The notes: generated by a model from the sequence alone, not told the origin. A stretch of 38,789 nucleotides of DNA from UBA1858 sp039182865 (GCA_039182865.1 JBCDBX010000006.1:1-38789); one strand, 5' to 3'; shown: positions 24,858-33,843, counted from the stretch's first letter. Translations and numbers: made by a program.

Positions 24858-25412
24858 ATGGCAGTTATGTCAGCACAAGAATTGCAAGATATTAAAGACA
24901 ATTCAGATCTAATATTCAGTAGCTCTCAAATCAAGACGGCCGTAGAAACAATTGGCCTAGAATTGGAAAAAAGTATTCGAAATAAAAATGCTATCTTGCT
25001 TTGCGTCATGAATGGTGGGTTGGTATTTACATCAGATTTAATGCGAAGTCTTGACTGCAATCTCAGATTAGATTACTTGCAAGTAGCTCGCTATATGGAT
25101 AAGACAGTCGGTGGTAGCTTGCATTGGCATACCGAGCCTCAGCTATCATTGCAAGATCAAGTAATCGTCATTGCAGATGATATCTATGATGAAGGCTATA
25201 CCATGGAAGAATTAGTTTCTTATTGTAAAAAACATGGTGCGAAAGAAGTAATCACCGTGGTTCTATTATTAAAACAAAAAGCCTCTAGACAGGTTGACTT
25301 AAAACCTGACTTATTTGGATTAGAAGTAGAAGATCGTTACGTTTATGGTTATGGAATGGATTACCAAGGTCATTTACGCAATGTACCTGATATTTACGCA
25401 ATACCGGAGTGA
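24858..25412 (+). CDS. hpt: Hypoxanthine(-guanine) phosphoribosyltransferase
   Basis: This enzyme salvages hypoxanthine or guanine to IMP or GMP with PRPP. The 184-residue protein shows the type I PRT fold: ILLCVMNGGLVFTSDLMR near residue 45, the PRPP-binding motif VIADDIYDEGYTME in the middle, and the purine-site segment PDLFGLEVEDRYVYGYGMDY near the end. It is adjacent to a methylthioinosine/purine phosphorylase gene, which releases hypoxanthine, so the two probably form one salvage step. The choice between hypoxanthine and guanine preference is not visible. Confidence 0.92.
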   Translation: MAVMSAQELQDIKDNSDLIFSSSQIKTAVETIGLELEKSIRNKNAILLCVMNGGLVFTSDLMRSLDCNLRLDYLQVARYMDKTVGGSLHWHTEPQLSLQDQVIVIADDIYDEGYTMEELVSYCKKHGAKEVITVVLLLKQKASRQVDLKPDLFGLEVEDRYVYGYGMDYQGHLRNVPDIYAIPE

Positions 25413-25415
25413 TTA

Positions 25416-26156
25416 ATGCAGGATATCGCGATTATAGGTGGGACTGGCTTGGCTTCTTTCCCAGGGTTAAAGATTACTAACAAAGAAGTTGTGCGTACAC
25501 CTTTTGGGATTCCATCAGGCCCCATTACTTATGGAGAATATTGTGGTAAAAAAATTATCTTCTTGCCGCGCCATGGGGCACATCATACGATTCCACCCCA
25601 CATGGTTAACTACCGTGCAAATATATGGGCATTGCATGATAAAGATGTCAAACAAGTCGTTGCTGTGGCAGCTGTTGGTGGCATCAATGCGGAAATTTAT
25701 CCTACTCGCATTGTTATCCCGGATCAGATTATTGATTATACCTATGGACGTGCGCAGACTTATTATGAAAAAGATCTCAATCAAGTAAAGCATATCGATT
25801 TTACCAATCCTTATGATGAGGTCTTGCGACAAAACTTAATTAAAGCAGGCAAACTCGCTGAGATTGATATTTACAAAGAGGGTGTTTATGCGGCTACACA
25901 AGGTCCACGTTTAGAAACTGCTGCTGAAATCAAGAAACTAGAAAAAGATGGTTGCGATATTGTTGGTATGACAGGAATGCCAGAAGCAGCGCTTGCGAGA
26001 GAACTGGATATTGCCTATGCGCATTGTACTATGAGTGTGAATTGGGCGGCGGGTCGTAGTGAAGAATTAATTACACTCGAGGCGATTCGTGAATGTACTG
26101 AAGCTGGGATGGAAAAAGTACGTCATTTATTAGCAAAGCTCATGGAATTAGTTTGA
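25416..26156 (+). CDS. mtnP: S-methyl-5'-thioinosine phosphorylase (MTAP/PNP family)
   Basis: A 246-residue phosphorylase of the trimeric PNP/MTAP family. Seen are the phosphate-binding GGTGLASFPG and LPRHGAHHTIPPHMVNYRAN motifs, AVAAVGGIN, the loop ATQGPRLETAAEIKKL, and the substrate region VGMTGMPEAALARELDIAYAHC with CTMSVNWAAGR. The Asn-rich SVNWAAGR ending rather than an Asp-Tyr-Asp-type segment favours methylthioinosine (6-oxopurine) over methylthioadenosine, as in Pseudomonas. It would yield hypoxanthine for the Hpt encoded 3 bases upstream. Its end overlaps the convergent csiV gene by 9 bases. Substrate is inferred. Confidence 0.83.
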   Translation: MQDIAIIGGTGLASFPGLKITNKEVVRTPFGIPSGPITYGEYCGKKIIFLPRHGAHHTIPPHMVNYRANIWALHDKDVKQVVAVAAVGGINAEIYPTRIVIPDQIIDYTYGRAQTYYEKDLNQVKHIDFTNPYDEVLRQNLIKAGKLAEIDIYKEGVYAATQGPRLETAAEIKKLEKDGCDIVGMTGMPEAALARELDIAYAHCTMSVNWAAGRSEELITLEAIRECTEAGMEKVRHLLAKLMELV

Positions 26157-26882
26157 TTCAGATAGGTTTTCTTCCTCTTCTTCTATTGGCGTTGCTTCAA
26201 CTAATATTCCTACAATTGGGTGATCGATATAATGTAGTTCACCGCTTCTCATCCTACGATGAGAATTTACTTCATAATCAACTAACACTTGTTCTGGCTG
26301 TAAAGCATCATTTGTATATAATGGATTAGATCTTTCCATTCGGTACACAAGGTCACTGTAAATATGGAGATATCGAGTAATCACAACATTCAGAGTGCCT
26401 TCTAACTCCCATACCCCATCTATGCTCTCATCTTCAGGATAAGGTTCTGTGTCACTAAATTCAATTTGTTGAAAGGTACGTTCAGGATAAAGTCCACTAA
26501 AATCAAAGCCTGTTTTAATTAGGATCGGTTTAGCGCTATCTCTGTCGACAACTGGCTGACGCCAAGCAAAATGTTTTAGAACACGGTATTGACGAGAGTT
26601 GTCAAGTTTTCGAACTTGTTCGTTAAGAATATAATCTTCTTGTGGTAGTAAACGCCAAGGATTCTCTTCCGTTTCAATCTCTATTTGATCAATGTCTTGA
26701 CCAAAAAAAGAAATTCCTTCGCTTGGAGCAACTAATATTTTTTCTGGATCAAATATTTCAGCATTCTGTCGAACACCATCTTCATTGACGAAGATGATCA
26801 CTTCTATAGCGTAGTCTCTTGCATTTGCTGTATTTACTAAGAAGGCTATAAATAAAACAATAAATAAGGGATTAAATCTCAT
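26148..26882 (-). CDS. csiV: CsiV-like peptidoglycan-binding protein
   Basis: A 244-residue exported protein. A signal peptide (residues 1-21, cleavage near ANA-RD) precedes the family start YAIEVIIFVNEDG, then WRLLPQEDYILNEQVRKLDNSRQYRVLKHFAWRQPV and SGLYPERTF, and near the end LHYIDHPIVGILVEATPIE. These match the CsiV family, described in Vibrio as a periplasmic peptidoglycan-binding protein needed for resistance to a D-amino acid. It follows mfd with a 4-base overlap (ATGA), an order common in gammaproteobacteria. Family call is from motif memory. Confidence 0.8.
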   Translation of the reverse strand: MRFNPLFIVLFIAFLVNTANARDYAIEVIIFVNEDGVRQNAEIFDPEKILVAPSEGISFFGQDIDQIEIETEENPWRLLPQEDYILNEQVRKLDNSRQYRVLKHFAWRQPVVDRDSAKPILIKTGFDFSGLYPERTFQQIEFSDTEPYPEDESIDGVWELEGTLNVVITRYLHIYSDLVYRMERSNPLYTNDALQPEQVLVDYEVNSHRRMRSGELHYIDHPIVGILVEATPIEEEEENLSESN

Positions 26883-29800
26883 GCAGCTTCCTTATAAGCA
26901 ATGGTATCGATAATGTTACGTATATATTCAATGCGATTATCGATTGTCGTTAGATTTACTGTGAATAATAGCTTCTCACTACCTGACATTTTGAACACAG
27001 AAGATTGCCGCTGCAAAAGACCTAACAACTGGTCGATATTAATTTTAGGATTCTTGTCAAAAATTATTCGACCTCCATCTTCATGAGCTTCGATCTTATT
27101 AATACCAAGACCATTGGCAAATAGCTTAAGTTCCGTTGTTGCAATTAGGTTTTTGCTTGGGTCGGGCAATAATCCAAAGCGGTCAATGAGTTCGGTTTGA
27201 ATATCTTTCAATTCGTGTTCATCTTTTGCGCTAGCGATGCGTTTATATAATACCAAGCGCATGTGGACATCGGGTACAAAACTCTCAGGGAGTAACGCAG
27301 CATCGCCAAGATCTACTTCTAATCCATGATCAAGCGGGCGGTCTAGTTGAGGTAGATCACCTGCTCGCAACGCATGAACTGCTCGACTTAATAATTCGTT
27401 GTACATAGTATAGCCAACTTCATGGATTTGGCCGCTTTGATCTTCACCTAATAGTTCTCCTGCTCCTCGAATTTCCAAGTCATGAGTCGCTAACGTAAAG
27501 CCAACACCTAGTTCTTCTAAAGACTCTATGGCATTAAGTCGTTTGACTGCATCTGCCGTCATCACTTTCTTTGGTGGTGTAATGAGGTAAGCATAAGCTC
27601 GATGATGGGATCTTCCGACACGACCACGTAGCTGATGCAATTGAGATAAACCTAATTTGTCTGCACGATTGACAATAATCGTATTAGCTGTTGGTATATC
27701 AATTCCACTCTCAATGATAGTGGTTGCAACAAGGATGCTAAAACGTGAATGATAAAAGTCAATCATTACTTGTTCTAGTTCTCTTTCAGACATTTGACCA
27801 TGCGCAAAACGAATAGAGGCATTCGGTAATAGGCTTTGTAAGTCCTTAGTGACTTTTTCGATAGTCTTGACTTCATTATGGAGGAAATAAACTTGTCCGC
27901 CTCGTTTAATTTCTCTAATACAAGCTTCTTTAATACTGGCATTGTTCCATTGTGCTACAAACGTTTTAATCGCGTGTCTGTGACTTGGAGGAGTTGCTAT
28001 GATTGATAAGTCACGTAATCCACTTAAAGACATATTTAAGGTTCTTGGAATAGGAGTAGCAGTGAGCGTTAATATATCTGCCTCAGAGCGAAGTGACTTT
28101 AATTTTTCTTTATGCCTGACTCCAAAACGTTGTTCTTCATCAATAATAATTAATCCAAGATTTTTATATTTTATCTCCTGGTTTAATAATTTATGTGTTC
28201 CAATCACTATATCGAGCTTACCTTCTTTCAATGACTCGATAACTTCTTTTTGTTTTTTTACAGAATTAAAACGTGAGAGAGACTCAATACGTATTGGCCA
28301 CTCTGCAAAGCGATCTATAAATGTTTGATAATGTTGCTGCGCTAATAAAGTTGTTGGGACAAGTATAGCTACTTGTTTACCATTATTGACAGCAACAAAG
28401 GTTGCACGCATGGCGACTTCTGTTTTACCAAAGCCAACATCACCACAGACAACACGATCCATTGGTTTATTGGATGCCATGTCACTTAGAACATCTTCGA
28501 TGGCTTTTTCTTGATCGGGCGTTTCCTCAAAAGGAAAGTCGGCAGAAAAGGTGATGTACTCATGCATACTAGTATCAAATTTGTAGCCTTTTCTCGCCTC
28601 GCGTCTTGCGTAAATATCAAGTAATTCCGCCGCCACATCACGAGCACGTTGTGCTGCCTTTTCCTTGATGCGAGACCATGTATCCGTGCCTAGTTTATGC
28701 CAGGGTGCACTTTCATTGTCGGCACCAGTATATCGACTGACTAAATGTAAGTTGGCAACAGGCACATATAATTTGTCGCCACCATAATATTCAATTGTCA
28801 GGAATTCAGTTTCTATATTTTGTATGTTCAGAGATTGAAGACCTAAATAACGTCCTACGCCATGGTCTTCATGCACGACAGGTGATCCTATTGATAAGTC
28901 GTTTAAGTTACGAACAATAGCATCTGCATCGCGTGTGCGTTTACGTCTAGAACTTTGTTTAGCGCGATTTCCAAATAATTGTCTTTCAGCAATCAATGTG
29001 ATCCCGTGTTCGAGTAGATCTACGGAATCATCTATAGGGGCGACCAGCAAGTTAATATCTTGCTGACTTTCAATAAAGTCATGCCAATTGTTATGGATGG
29101 TCGGGGTAATCTGTAAGCTACGTAGTGTTTCGTTAATAAATTCACGCCTTCCCAGTGATTCAGCGGCAAACATGATTTTGCTATGTTTTCGTTGTATAAA
29201 GCTGCGCAGTTGTTGTGCTGGGTCTTCTAGGCGTGAATCGATATTAATCGCGGGTAGAGTCGAAGTTTGATAATTGATAATGGGCGAGTCATCGTTCGTC
29301 TGAAGCTTGTTGCAATTAATTTCTACGCAGGAATATTGATTGATGGAATCTTTAACCTTATCTGAAGATAAATAAATTTCTGCAGGTTTTAATATTGGTC
29401 TCTCTATATCGTGGCGGCGCTGTTCATAACGAGTGAATAAGTCTGTCTGGAATTCTTCAGTAACATCAAATGCATTTTCGAGAACAATAAATAATGTATC
29501 TTTTGGTAAGTAATCGAATAGTGTGCATGTTTGGTCAAAAAATAATGGCAGATAGTATTCGATCCCAGGAGGGAAGTTGCCATTACTCACTTCTCTATAG
29601 ATGATACTTTTGTTTGGATCGCCTTCGATTTTCTCGCGATAGCGACGACGAAAGTCCTTAATGGCTTGTTTGTCACTTGGAAATTCATGGGCAGGTAAGA
29701 GGTTGACTGTTTCTAGTTTATTTATTGAGGTTTGTTTTTCTGGGTCAAATGTTCGAATCGTTTCAATTTCATCATCGAATAGTTCTATACGGTATGGTTG

Positions 29801-30334
29801 GTCTGATCCCATTGGGAAAAAATCTACAATAGAGCCGCGTACAGTAAACTCACCGCGTGCAACGACTTGTGAGACATGATGATAACCTGCAGCCACTAGG
29901 ATGTTGCGTAAGTTATCTAGTTCTATTTGTTCTCCTATTTTGATCTCTAACGCAACTTCGTCAATAAATTCTTTTGGCGGAATGCGTTGCATGCAAGTCG
30001 TGATAGGCAATACCAGCACGCCATCATTAAGAATTGGTAATGCATGAAGCGCTGAGATTCGTTCTGAAATAATATCTTCATGCGGAGAAAAAATATCATA
30101 AGGTAAAGTTTCCCACTCGGGGAAAGTTAAATATTGAGTCTTGGTTTGATTGAAAAACTGAATCTCATTGAATATTGCGCTCGATGTCAGCATGTCAGGT
30201 GTTAGCACGACCACGAGACCTGGATGGTTTTCTATTGCATCACTGATCACTAAGCTGCGCGCACAGCCATATAACTGCCCCCATTTCTTGCGAGGCATGT
30301 TTTGATCTGGAAGTGAGGCTGTTAAATAATTCAT
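26879..30334 (-). CDS. mfd: Transcription-repair coupling factor Mfd
   Basis: Mfd removes RNA polymerase stalled at DNA damage and recruits UvrA. The 1151-residue protein matches E. coli (1148). It has the UvrB-homology N-terminal region, the RNA-polymerase-interacting CarD-like domain (GSPVVHEDHGVGRYLGLQ), then the translocase with Walker A CGDVGFGKTEVAMRA, DEEQRFG, TATPIPRTLNMSLSGLRD, QLRGRVGRSHHRAYAYL, and the C-terminal TRCF domain. The start ATG lies 7 bases from the T-run of the fccB terminator and has no ribosome binding site, so its promoter and leader are unclear; a start at Met13 is possible but no better supported. Confidence 0.97.
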   Translation of the reverse strand: MNYLTASLPDQNMPRKKWGQLYGCARSLVISDAIENHPGLVVVLTPDMLTSSAIFNEIQFFNQTKTQYLTFPEWETLPYDIFSPHEDIISERISALHALPILNDGVLVLPITTCMQRIPPKEFIDEVALEIKIGEQIELDNLRNILVAAGYHHVSQVVARGEFTVRGSIVDFFPMGSDQPYRIELFDDEIETIRTFDPEKQTSINKLETVNLLPAHEFPSDKQAIKDFRRRYREKIEGDPNKSIIYREVSNGNFPPGIEYYLPLFFDQTCTLFDYLPKDTLFIVLENAFDVTEEFQTDLFTRYEQRRHDIERPILKPAEIYLSSDKVKDSINQYSCVEINCNKLQTNDDSPIINYQTSTLPAINIDSRLEDPAQQLRSFIQRKHSKIMFAAESLGRREFINETLRSLQITPTIHNNWHDFIESQQDINLLVAPIDDSVDLLEHGITLIAERQLFGNRAKQSSRRKRTRDADAIVRNLNDLSIGSPVVHEDHGVGRYLGLQSLNIQNIETEFLTIEYYGGDKLYVPVANLHLVSRYTGADNESAPWHKLGTDTWSRIKEKAAQRARDVAAELLDIYARREARKGYKFDTSMHEYITFSADFPFEETPDQEKAIEDVLSDMASNKPMDRVVCGDVGFGKTEVAMRATFVAVNNGKQVAILVPTTLLAQQHYQTFIDRFAEWPIRIESLSRFNSVKKQKEVIESLKEGKLDIVIGTHKLLNQEIKYKNLGLIIIDEEQRFGVRHKEKLKSLRSEADILTLTATPIPRTLNMSLSGLRDLSIIATPPSHRHAIKTFVAQWNNASIKEACIREIKRGGQVYFLHNEVKTIEKVTKDLQSLLPNASIRFAHGQMSERELEQVMIDFYHSRFSILVATTIIESGIDIPTANTIIVNRADKLGLSQLHQLRGRVGRSHHRAYAYLITPPKKVMTADAVKRLNAIESLEELGVGFTLATHDLEIRGAGELLGEDQSGQIHEVGYTMYNELLSRAVHALRAGDLPQLDRPLDHGLEVDLGDAALLPESFVPDVHMRLVLYKRIASAKDEHELKDIQTELIDRFGLLPDPSKNLIATTELKLFANGLGINKIEAHEDGGRIIFDKNPKINIDQLLGLLQRQSSVFKMSGSEKLLFTVNLTTIDNRIEYIRNIIDTIAYKEAA

Positions 30335-30340
30335 AAAAAT

Positions 30341-30371
30341 AAAAAAAGCGGAGCTAGATAGCTCCGCTTTT
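30341..30371 (-). terminator. Rho-independent terminator after fccB
   Basis: AGCGGAGCTA (30347-30356), GA, TAGCTCCGCT (30359-30368) form a perfect 10-base stem. On the minus strand it is followed by seven T, so it ends the fccAB transcript 24 bases after fccB. Only 6 bases separate the T-run from the mfd start codon on the same strand. Confidence 0.92.
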
Positions 30372-30394
30372 GTATGCTAGCAAAACTGATAAAT

Positions 30395-31681
30395 TTAAGT
30401 AAACATATCGGCAACAATATTGTTGTACCAACTATAGGCATATTCTACTTCGCGATTTAAAGCATCTGCACTGGCATCACTTGGAGTTAGACCTCCTGCA
30501 ACTTGTTCGATTTTAGAACCATCTTCAGCTAATCGATAAACAGCCGCAACTGAGATGCCATAGTCCGGTGCGATTAGGCTGTAACATGTGTTGACGTATG
30601 AGGGATTAGCCATGCCACTATCGCTTAAGGATGCAACAACTGCTGCTGCGCAAACTTTTGCCTGAGAGTTAGCAGCATATGCAGATTTAGGCATGCCCGT
30701 TGCAATGCTTGCATCACCAATGACATAAACGCCTTCCTGAAGCGTTGACTCGAATGTGCCAAGATCAACAGGACACCAGCCCGAATCATTGGTAAGGCCA
30801 GCAGTGATAGCAATTTCTCCCGCTTTTTGAGGTGGAATAATGTTAGCAACGTCTGCTTGATAATCATCAAAATCGGTAGACACGGTCATATTGTCTGGGT
30901 CGACACTCACGATACCACCACCTGTATCAGCAGCAGGTACCCAGTCGATCATGCCTTTGTAACGTGCATCCCAACCTTGAGTAAATAATCCTTGCTTAGA
31001 GAATTTGTCCTTAGCATCTAAGATTAGAATTTTGGACTTAGGCTTATTGAACTTTAAGTAATGAGCAATCTGACAAGCACGCTCATATGGGCCAGGAGGA
31101 CAACGGAAAGGATTGCCTGGAGGTGCCATGATGACAGTACCGCCATCTTTCATGTCAACGAGTTGCTTGCGTAGTAATTTTGTTTGATCGCCTGCTTTCC
31201 ATGCATGAGGCATTTTCTCAGCCGCTGCTTCATCGTAACCTTCGATGACATTCCACTGCAGTGAAATACCAGGAGAGACAACCAACTTATCATAGTTGAA
31301 AGTATCACCATCAGCGGTTGTGACGTTTTTAGCATCGACGTCCACGCCTGTTGCTTTACTGTGAACTAGATTGATACCGTATTTACCAAGACCCTCATAA
31401 GTATGATGGATAGTCTCAAATGGTCTATCACCACCAATCACCTCATTACTCATGAAGCAGGTGTGATAATCCTTATTAGATTCGATTAGAGTTACTTCTA
31501 TGGATTCATCCATTTTACGAATATACTTAGCAGCTACTGTTCCACCCGCACCACCACCAATCACAACGACTTTCTTAGTGGCACCTAGCGCTAAATTAGG
31601 GAAGCTTAATCCAGCAGCCGTACTTGCGACGATTGAACCACCACCAAGCTTGATGAAATCTCTACGATTTAATTTTTTCAT
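30395..31681 (-). CDS. fccB: Flavocytochrome c sulfide dehydrogenase, flavoprotein subunit
   Basis: FccB oxidises sulfide to sulfur or polysulfide in the periplasm and passes electrons to the diheme FccA. The 428-residue protein starts with a twin-arginine signal (NRRDFIK, then hydrophobic residues to ALGA near 34). The FAD-binding motif is GGGAGG at 42-47. Cys75 in YHTCFMSNEVIGG is the covalent FAD attachment site, and Cys194 (PFRCPPGPYERAC) and Cys366 (VNTCYSLIAPDYG) are the redox disulfide; taking off about 33 residues gives mature positions 42, 161 and 333, close to the known Cys42, Cys161 and Cys337. All key residues are present. It is 17 bases downstream of fccA with a GCGGAGG ribosome binding site. 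Confidence 0.96.
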   Translation of the reverse strand: MKKLNRRDFIKLGGGSIVASTAAGLSFPNLALGATKKVVVIGGGAGGTVAAKYIRKMDESIEVTLIESNKDYHTCFMSNEVIGGDRPFETIHHTYEGLGKYGINLVHSKATGVDVDAKNVTTADGDTFNYDKLVVSPGISLQWNVIEGYDEAAAEKMPHAWKAGDQTKLLRKQLVDMKDGGTVIMAPPGNPFRCPPGPYERACQIAHYLKFNKPKSKILILDAKDKFSKQGLFTQGWDARYKGMIDWVPAADTGGGIVSVDPDNMTVSTDFDDYQADVANIIPPQKAGEIAITAGLTNDSGWCPVDLGTFESTLQEGVYVIGDASIATGMPKSAYAANSQAKVCAAAVVASLSDSGMANPSYVNTCYSLIAPDYGISVAAVYRLAEDGSKIEQVAGGLTPSDASADALNREVEYAYSWYNNIVADMFT

Positions 31682-31698
31682 AATTAGGTTCCTCCGCC

Positions 31699-32358
31699 TT
31701 AGTCTTGAATACTTGCATAGTAGTCAGCAAGCTGTTGCCAACCTTCAACACCAATATTTTCATCAATAGATTCCACTTCTTTCTTCATTTTCTTAGGCAT
31801 ATCACGATGCTTTTCTCGGAAGTCTGTCATGGTATACATGAAATAAGGTATCCATTGACCTGCAAGTACACCAGTATCAAATTCTGCGGATCGACCCTCA
31901 TTTTCATGGCACTTTTCACAATGCTTGGTATGAAGTTTTCCACCTTTTTCAGCTGCTAAGGTATCAAACGCTTGACGAGGATAAACAAGTTCTTGCGAGC
32001 TAAAGTACTCTGCCATTTGCTTGATTTCTTCTTCAGTATATCCTTTGGCAATTCTTCCCATAATTGTTGAGAAACGAGGGAATGCTTCGACGTCTTCATA
32101 GTCAGGATCTTCTTCAATAACCTCATCTAACTTATCTTCGTCATCGTCATACTTGTAAGCCAGCATCGCTGCCATAAAGTAGTTAGGAGAGATCCCCGCA
32201 ATATTAGGGATAGCAGGGCCCATACTGTTACCACCTTCGCCATGACATGCGACACATGTGTTGACCAGCATTTCTGTGCTGTGCTCGTCTGCTATAACAT
32301 TACTAGACAGTATAGAACTTATAAGTAGCAAAGCTGCTACTTTTATTTTTGTTTTCAT
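31699..32358 (-). CDS. fccA: Flavocytochrome c sulfide dehydrogenase, diheme cytochrome subunit
   Basis: A 219-residue periplasmic diheme cytochrome c. A signal peptide (residues 1-23, cleavage VIA-DE) is followed by heme sites CVACH at 35-39 and CEKCH at 147-151, each heading a class I cytochrome domain. This layout, and fccB directly downstream, mark it as FccA, which takes electrons from the flavin of FccB. A long acidic insert (YDDDEDKLDEVIEEDPDYEDVE, residues 70-91) is notable and might guide partner docking. A CAGGAG ribosome binding site precedes the start. The gap before it holds a TATAAT at 32398-32403 that could be its own promoter. Confidence 0.94.
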   Translation of the reverse strand: MKTKIKVAALLLISSILSSNVIADEHSTEMLVNTCVACHGEGGNSMGPAIPNIAGISPNYFMAAMLAYKYDDDEDKLDEVIEEDPDYEDVEAFPRFSTIMGRIAKGYTEEEIKQMAEYFSSQELVYPRQAFDTLAAEKGGKLHTKHCEKCHENEGRSAEFDTGVLAGQWIPYFMYTMTDFREKHRDMPKKMKKEVESIDENIGVEGWQQLADYYASIQD

Positions 32359-32397
32359 GAATGACTGACTCCTGTGATTTTATGCAATTATTTGACA

Positions 32398-32403
32398 ATT
32401 ATA
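32398..32403 (-). promoter_or_regulatory. Candidate -10 box for fccAB
   Basis: A perfect TATAAT on the minus strand lies 40 bases before fccA, within the 140-base gap after the tetraheme cytochrome gene. No consensus -35 sits 16-18 bases upstream, but repeated TAGACAA motifs do. It would allow fccAB to be transcribed apart from the upstream gene. Confidence 0.4.
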
Positions 32404-32498
32404 CTGCCAGTGTTTGTCTAATTGTCTATTAAGTGTGATTAAAATTGATTCTCGATAGTCATGGATGAGTTTTTCGGAGAATGTAGAGTCTACCAGCA

Positions 32499-33050
32499 TT
32501 AAGCATTATCCGGCTCATCAGGAATTTCATGAGCAACTCCTTTATGACACTCGATACAGGTTCTTCCTTCTTCTTCAGCAGCCTTATGCTTTTTGCGCGA
32601 GAGCTTTTCCTGTTCTGAAAAATCCATGGAACTGAACTCATGGCATGAACGACACTCGCGGGAATCTGTGGCTTCCATTCTTGCCCAGACACGATTTGCC
32701 ATTTCCCAACGATGCTGTTCGAATTTCTCTTCAGTATCGATGGTACCCATAATTTCACCCCATACATCTTTGGCTGCCATGACTTTTGCATATAGTTTCG
32801 GACCAAGTGGGTGAGGCACATGGCAATCAGGGCAGCCGGCTTGAACACCAGCTGCATTTTTATAATGCATGGATTCCATCCATTCCTCTTCCACCCATTG
32901 CATGGAGTGACAAGAGGTGCAAAATTCTGTGGTGTTGGTGGCATCCAGAGCTTTGGATGAACCAACAGTTAGAAAAACGCCTACTGCAACAGCTGCAGCA
33001 AAGGCTAACCAACAGAGAAGCCCACAAGAGGATTTCAATTGTTCTGACAT
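32499..33050 (-). CDS. NapC/NirT/NrfH-type membrane-anchored tetraheme cytochrome c
   Basis: A 183-residue cytochrome with one N-terminal membrane anchor (about residues 9-30) and four heme sites: CTSCH 44-48, CPDCH 73-77, CRSCH 133-137 and CIECH 165-169. The first reads CTSCHSM, giving the Met ligand two residues after the His as in NrfH, and the C-terminal KGVAHEIP is typical of the family. Relatives pass electrons between the quinone pool and periplasmic redox enzymes. No nitrate, nitrite or TMAO reductase gene is next to it; instead fccA and fccB follow on the same strand, so it may link Fcc to the membrane. The gene is divergent from ccmA with an FNR-like box between them. Confidence 0.92.
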   Translation of the reverse strand: MSEQLKSSCGLLCWLAFAAAVAVGVFLTVGSSKALDATNTTEFCTSCHSMQWVEEEWMESMHYKNAAGVQAGCPDCHVPHPLGPKLYAKVMAAKDVWGEIMGTIDTEEKFEQHRWEMANRVWARMEATDSRECRSCHEFSSMDFSEQEKLSRKKHKAAEEEGRTCIECHKGVAHEIPDEPDNA

Positions 33051-33194
33051 ACAGTGACCTGGGTGATAACATTAAAGCCTATGAAAGTGCCTGTATTTTA
33101 AGTAATTATCTTTGTCACCACAACGTAACGATTTGTCCGGATATACAAAATTCTATACACACAGGGCTTAAAGTGTACATATTTCGTGCACATA

Positions 33195-33208
33195 CTGATT
33201 TAAATCAA
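33195..33208. promoter_or_regulatory. FNR/Anr-like box between the tetraheme cytochrome gene and ccmA
   Basis: CTGATTTAAATCAA matches the FNR consensus TTGAT-N4-ATCAA at 9 of 10 bases. On the minus strand a TTTAAG -10-like hexamer (33167-33172) lies 22 bases downstream, the spacing of a class II FNR promoter centred at -41.5, which would start the tetraheme cytochrome transcript near 33160. For ccmA the box ends only 7 bases before the start codon, where it would more likely block than activate. Confidence 0.5.
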
Positions 33209-33215
33209 CTTATCG

Positions 33216-33842
33216 ATGAATAATTCTAACCATTTAAAGCTCTCTGTTAGCCAGCTTTGCTGTGAGCGCGGAAGTCGTACTTTATTCGATGGGCTTAATT
33301 TCCAGGTAAATGATGGAGAAGCCATGATTATTCAAGGAAGTAACGGTGTGGGTAAGACAAGCTTGCTACGCATCATCATTGGCTTGAGCCTAGCTGTTAA
33401 AGGAGAGGTTTGTTGGAATGATCAAGAAATACATTCTATTAATGAGGAATTTCAAAAACAGCTATTGTACATCGGACATTCAGCGGCGGTTAAAACGGAA
33501 CTGACAGTCAGAGAAAATTTACAATTACTTTTGCGTTTTTGGCCAAATGATAAGGTTAATATAGTTGAATTAGCCGAAATTATTGGTCTGCGAAAAAGAT
33601 TAAGCGTGCCTTGCTCAAGGCTTTCAGCTGGGCAGTTGCGTAGGGTTTCTCTCGCGAGGTTGTTTATTTCTACGCAAAAGTTATGGATATTGGATGAACC
33701 TCTCACCGCGCTTGATATAAATTTTATTGGATTGATAGAGCAACGTTTGCAAGATCATTTAAAACAAGGTGGCTTGGCAATTTTGACAACACACCGAGGC
33801 ATAGACCTTGATCAGCAAAAAGTCATCGTTCTGGAAATTTAG
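33216..33842 (+). CDS. ccmA: Cytochrome c maturation ATP-binding protein CcmA
   Basis: CcmA is the ATPase of the CcmABCD complex that releases heme-loaded CcmE. The 208-residue protein has Walker A GSNGVGKTSLLRI, the ABC signature RLSAGQLRRVSLARL and Walker B LWILDEPLTALD, followed by the switch His in LTTHRG. It is the first gene of ccmABCDEFGH. No clear ribosome binding site precedes the ATG at 33216; an FNR-like box lies immediately upstream. Confidence 0.96.
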   Translation: MNNSNHLKLSVSQLCCERGSRTLFDGLNFQVNDGEAMIIQGSNGVGKTSLLRIIIGLSLAVKGEVCWNDQEIHSINEEFQKQLLYIGHSAAVKTELTVRENLQLLLRFWPNDKVNIVELAEIIGLRKRLSVPCSRLSAGQLRRVSLARLFISTQKLWILDEPLTALDINFIGLIEQRLQDHLKQGGLAILTTHRGIDLDQQKVIVLEI

Positions 33843-33843
33843 C

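Noticed and set aside
32459..32965. Open frame of 168 codons on the minus strand overlapping the tetraheme cytochrome gene
   Set aside because: It has no family features, and the overlapping frame has four CxxCH sites and a membrane anchor, so this is a shadow.
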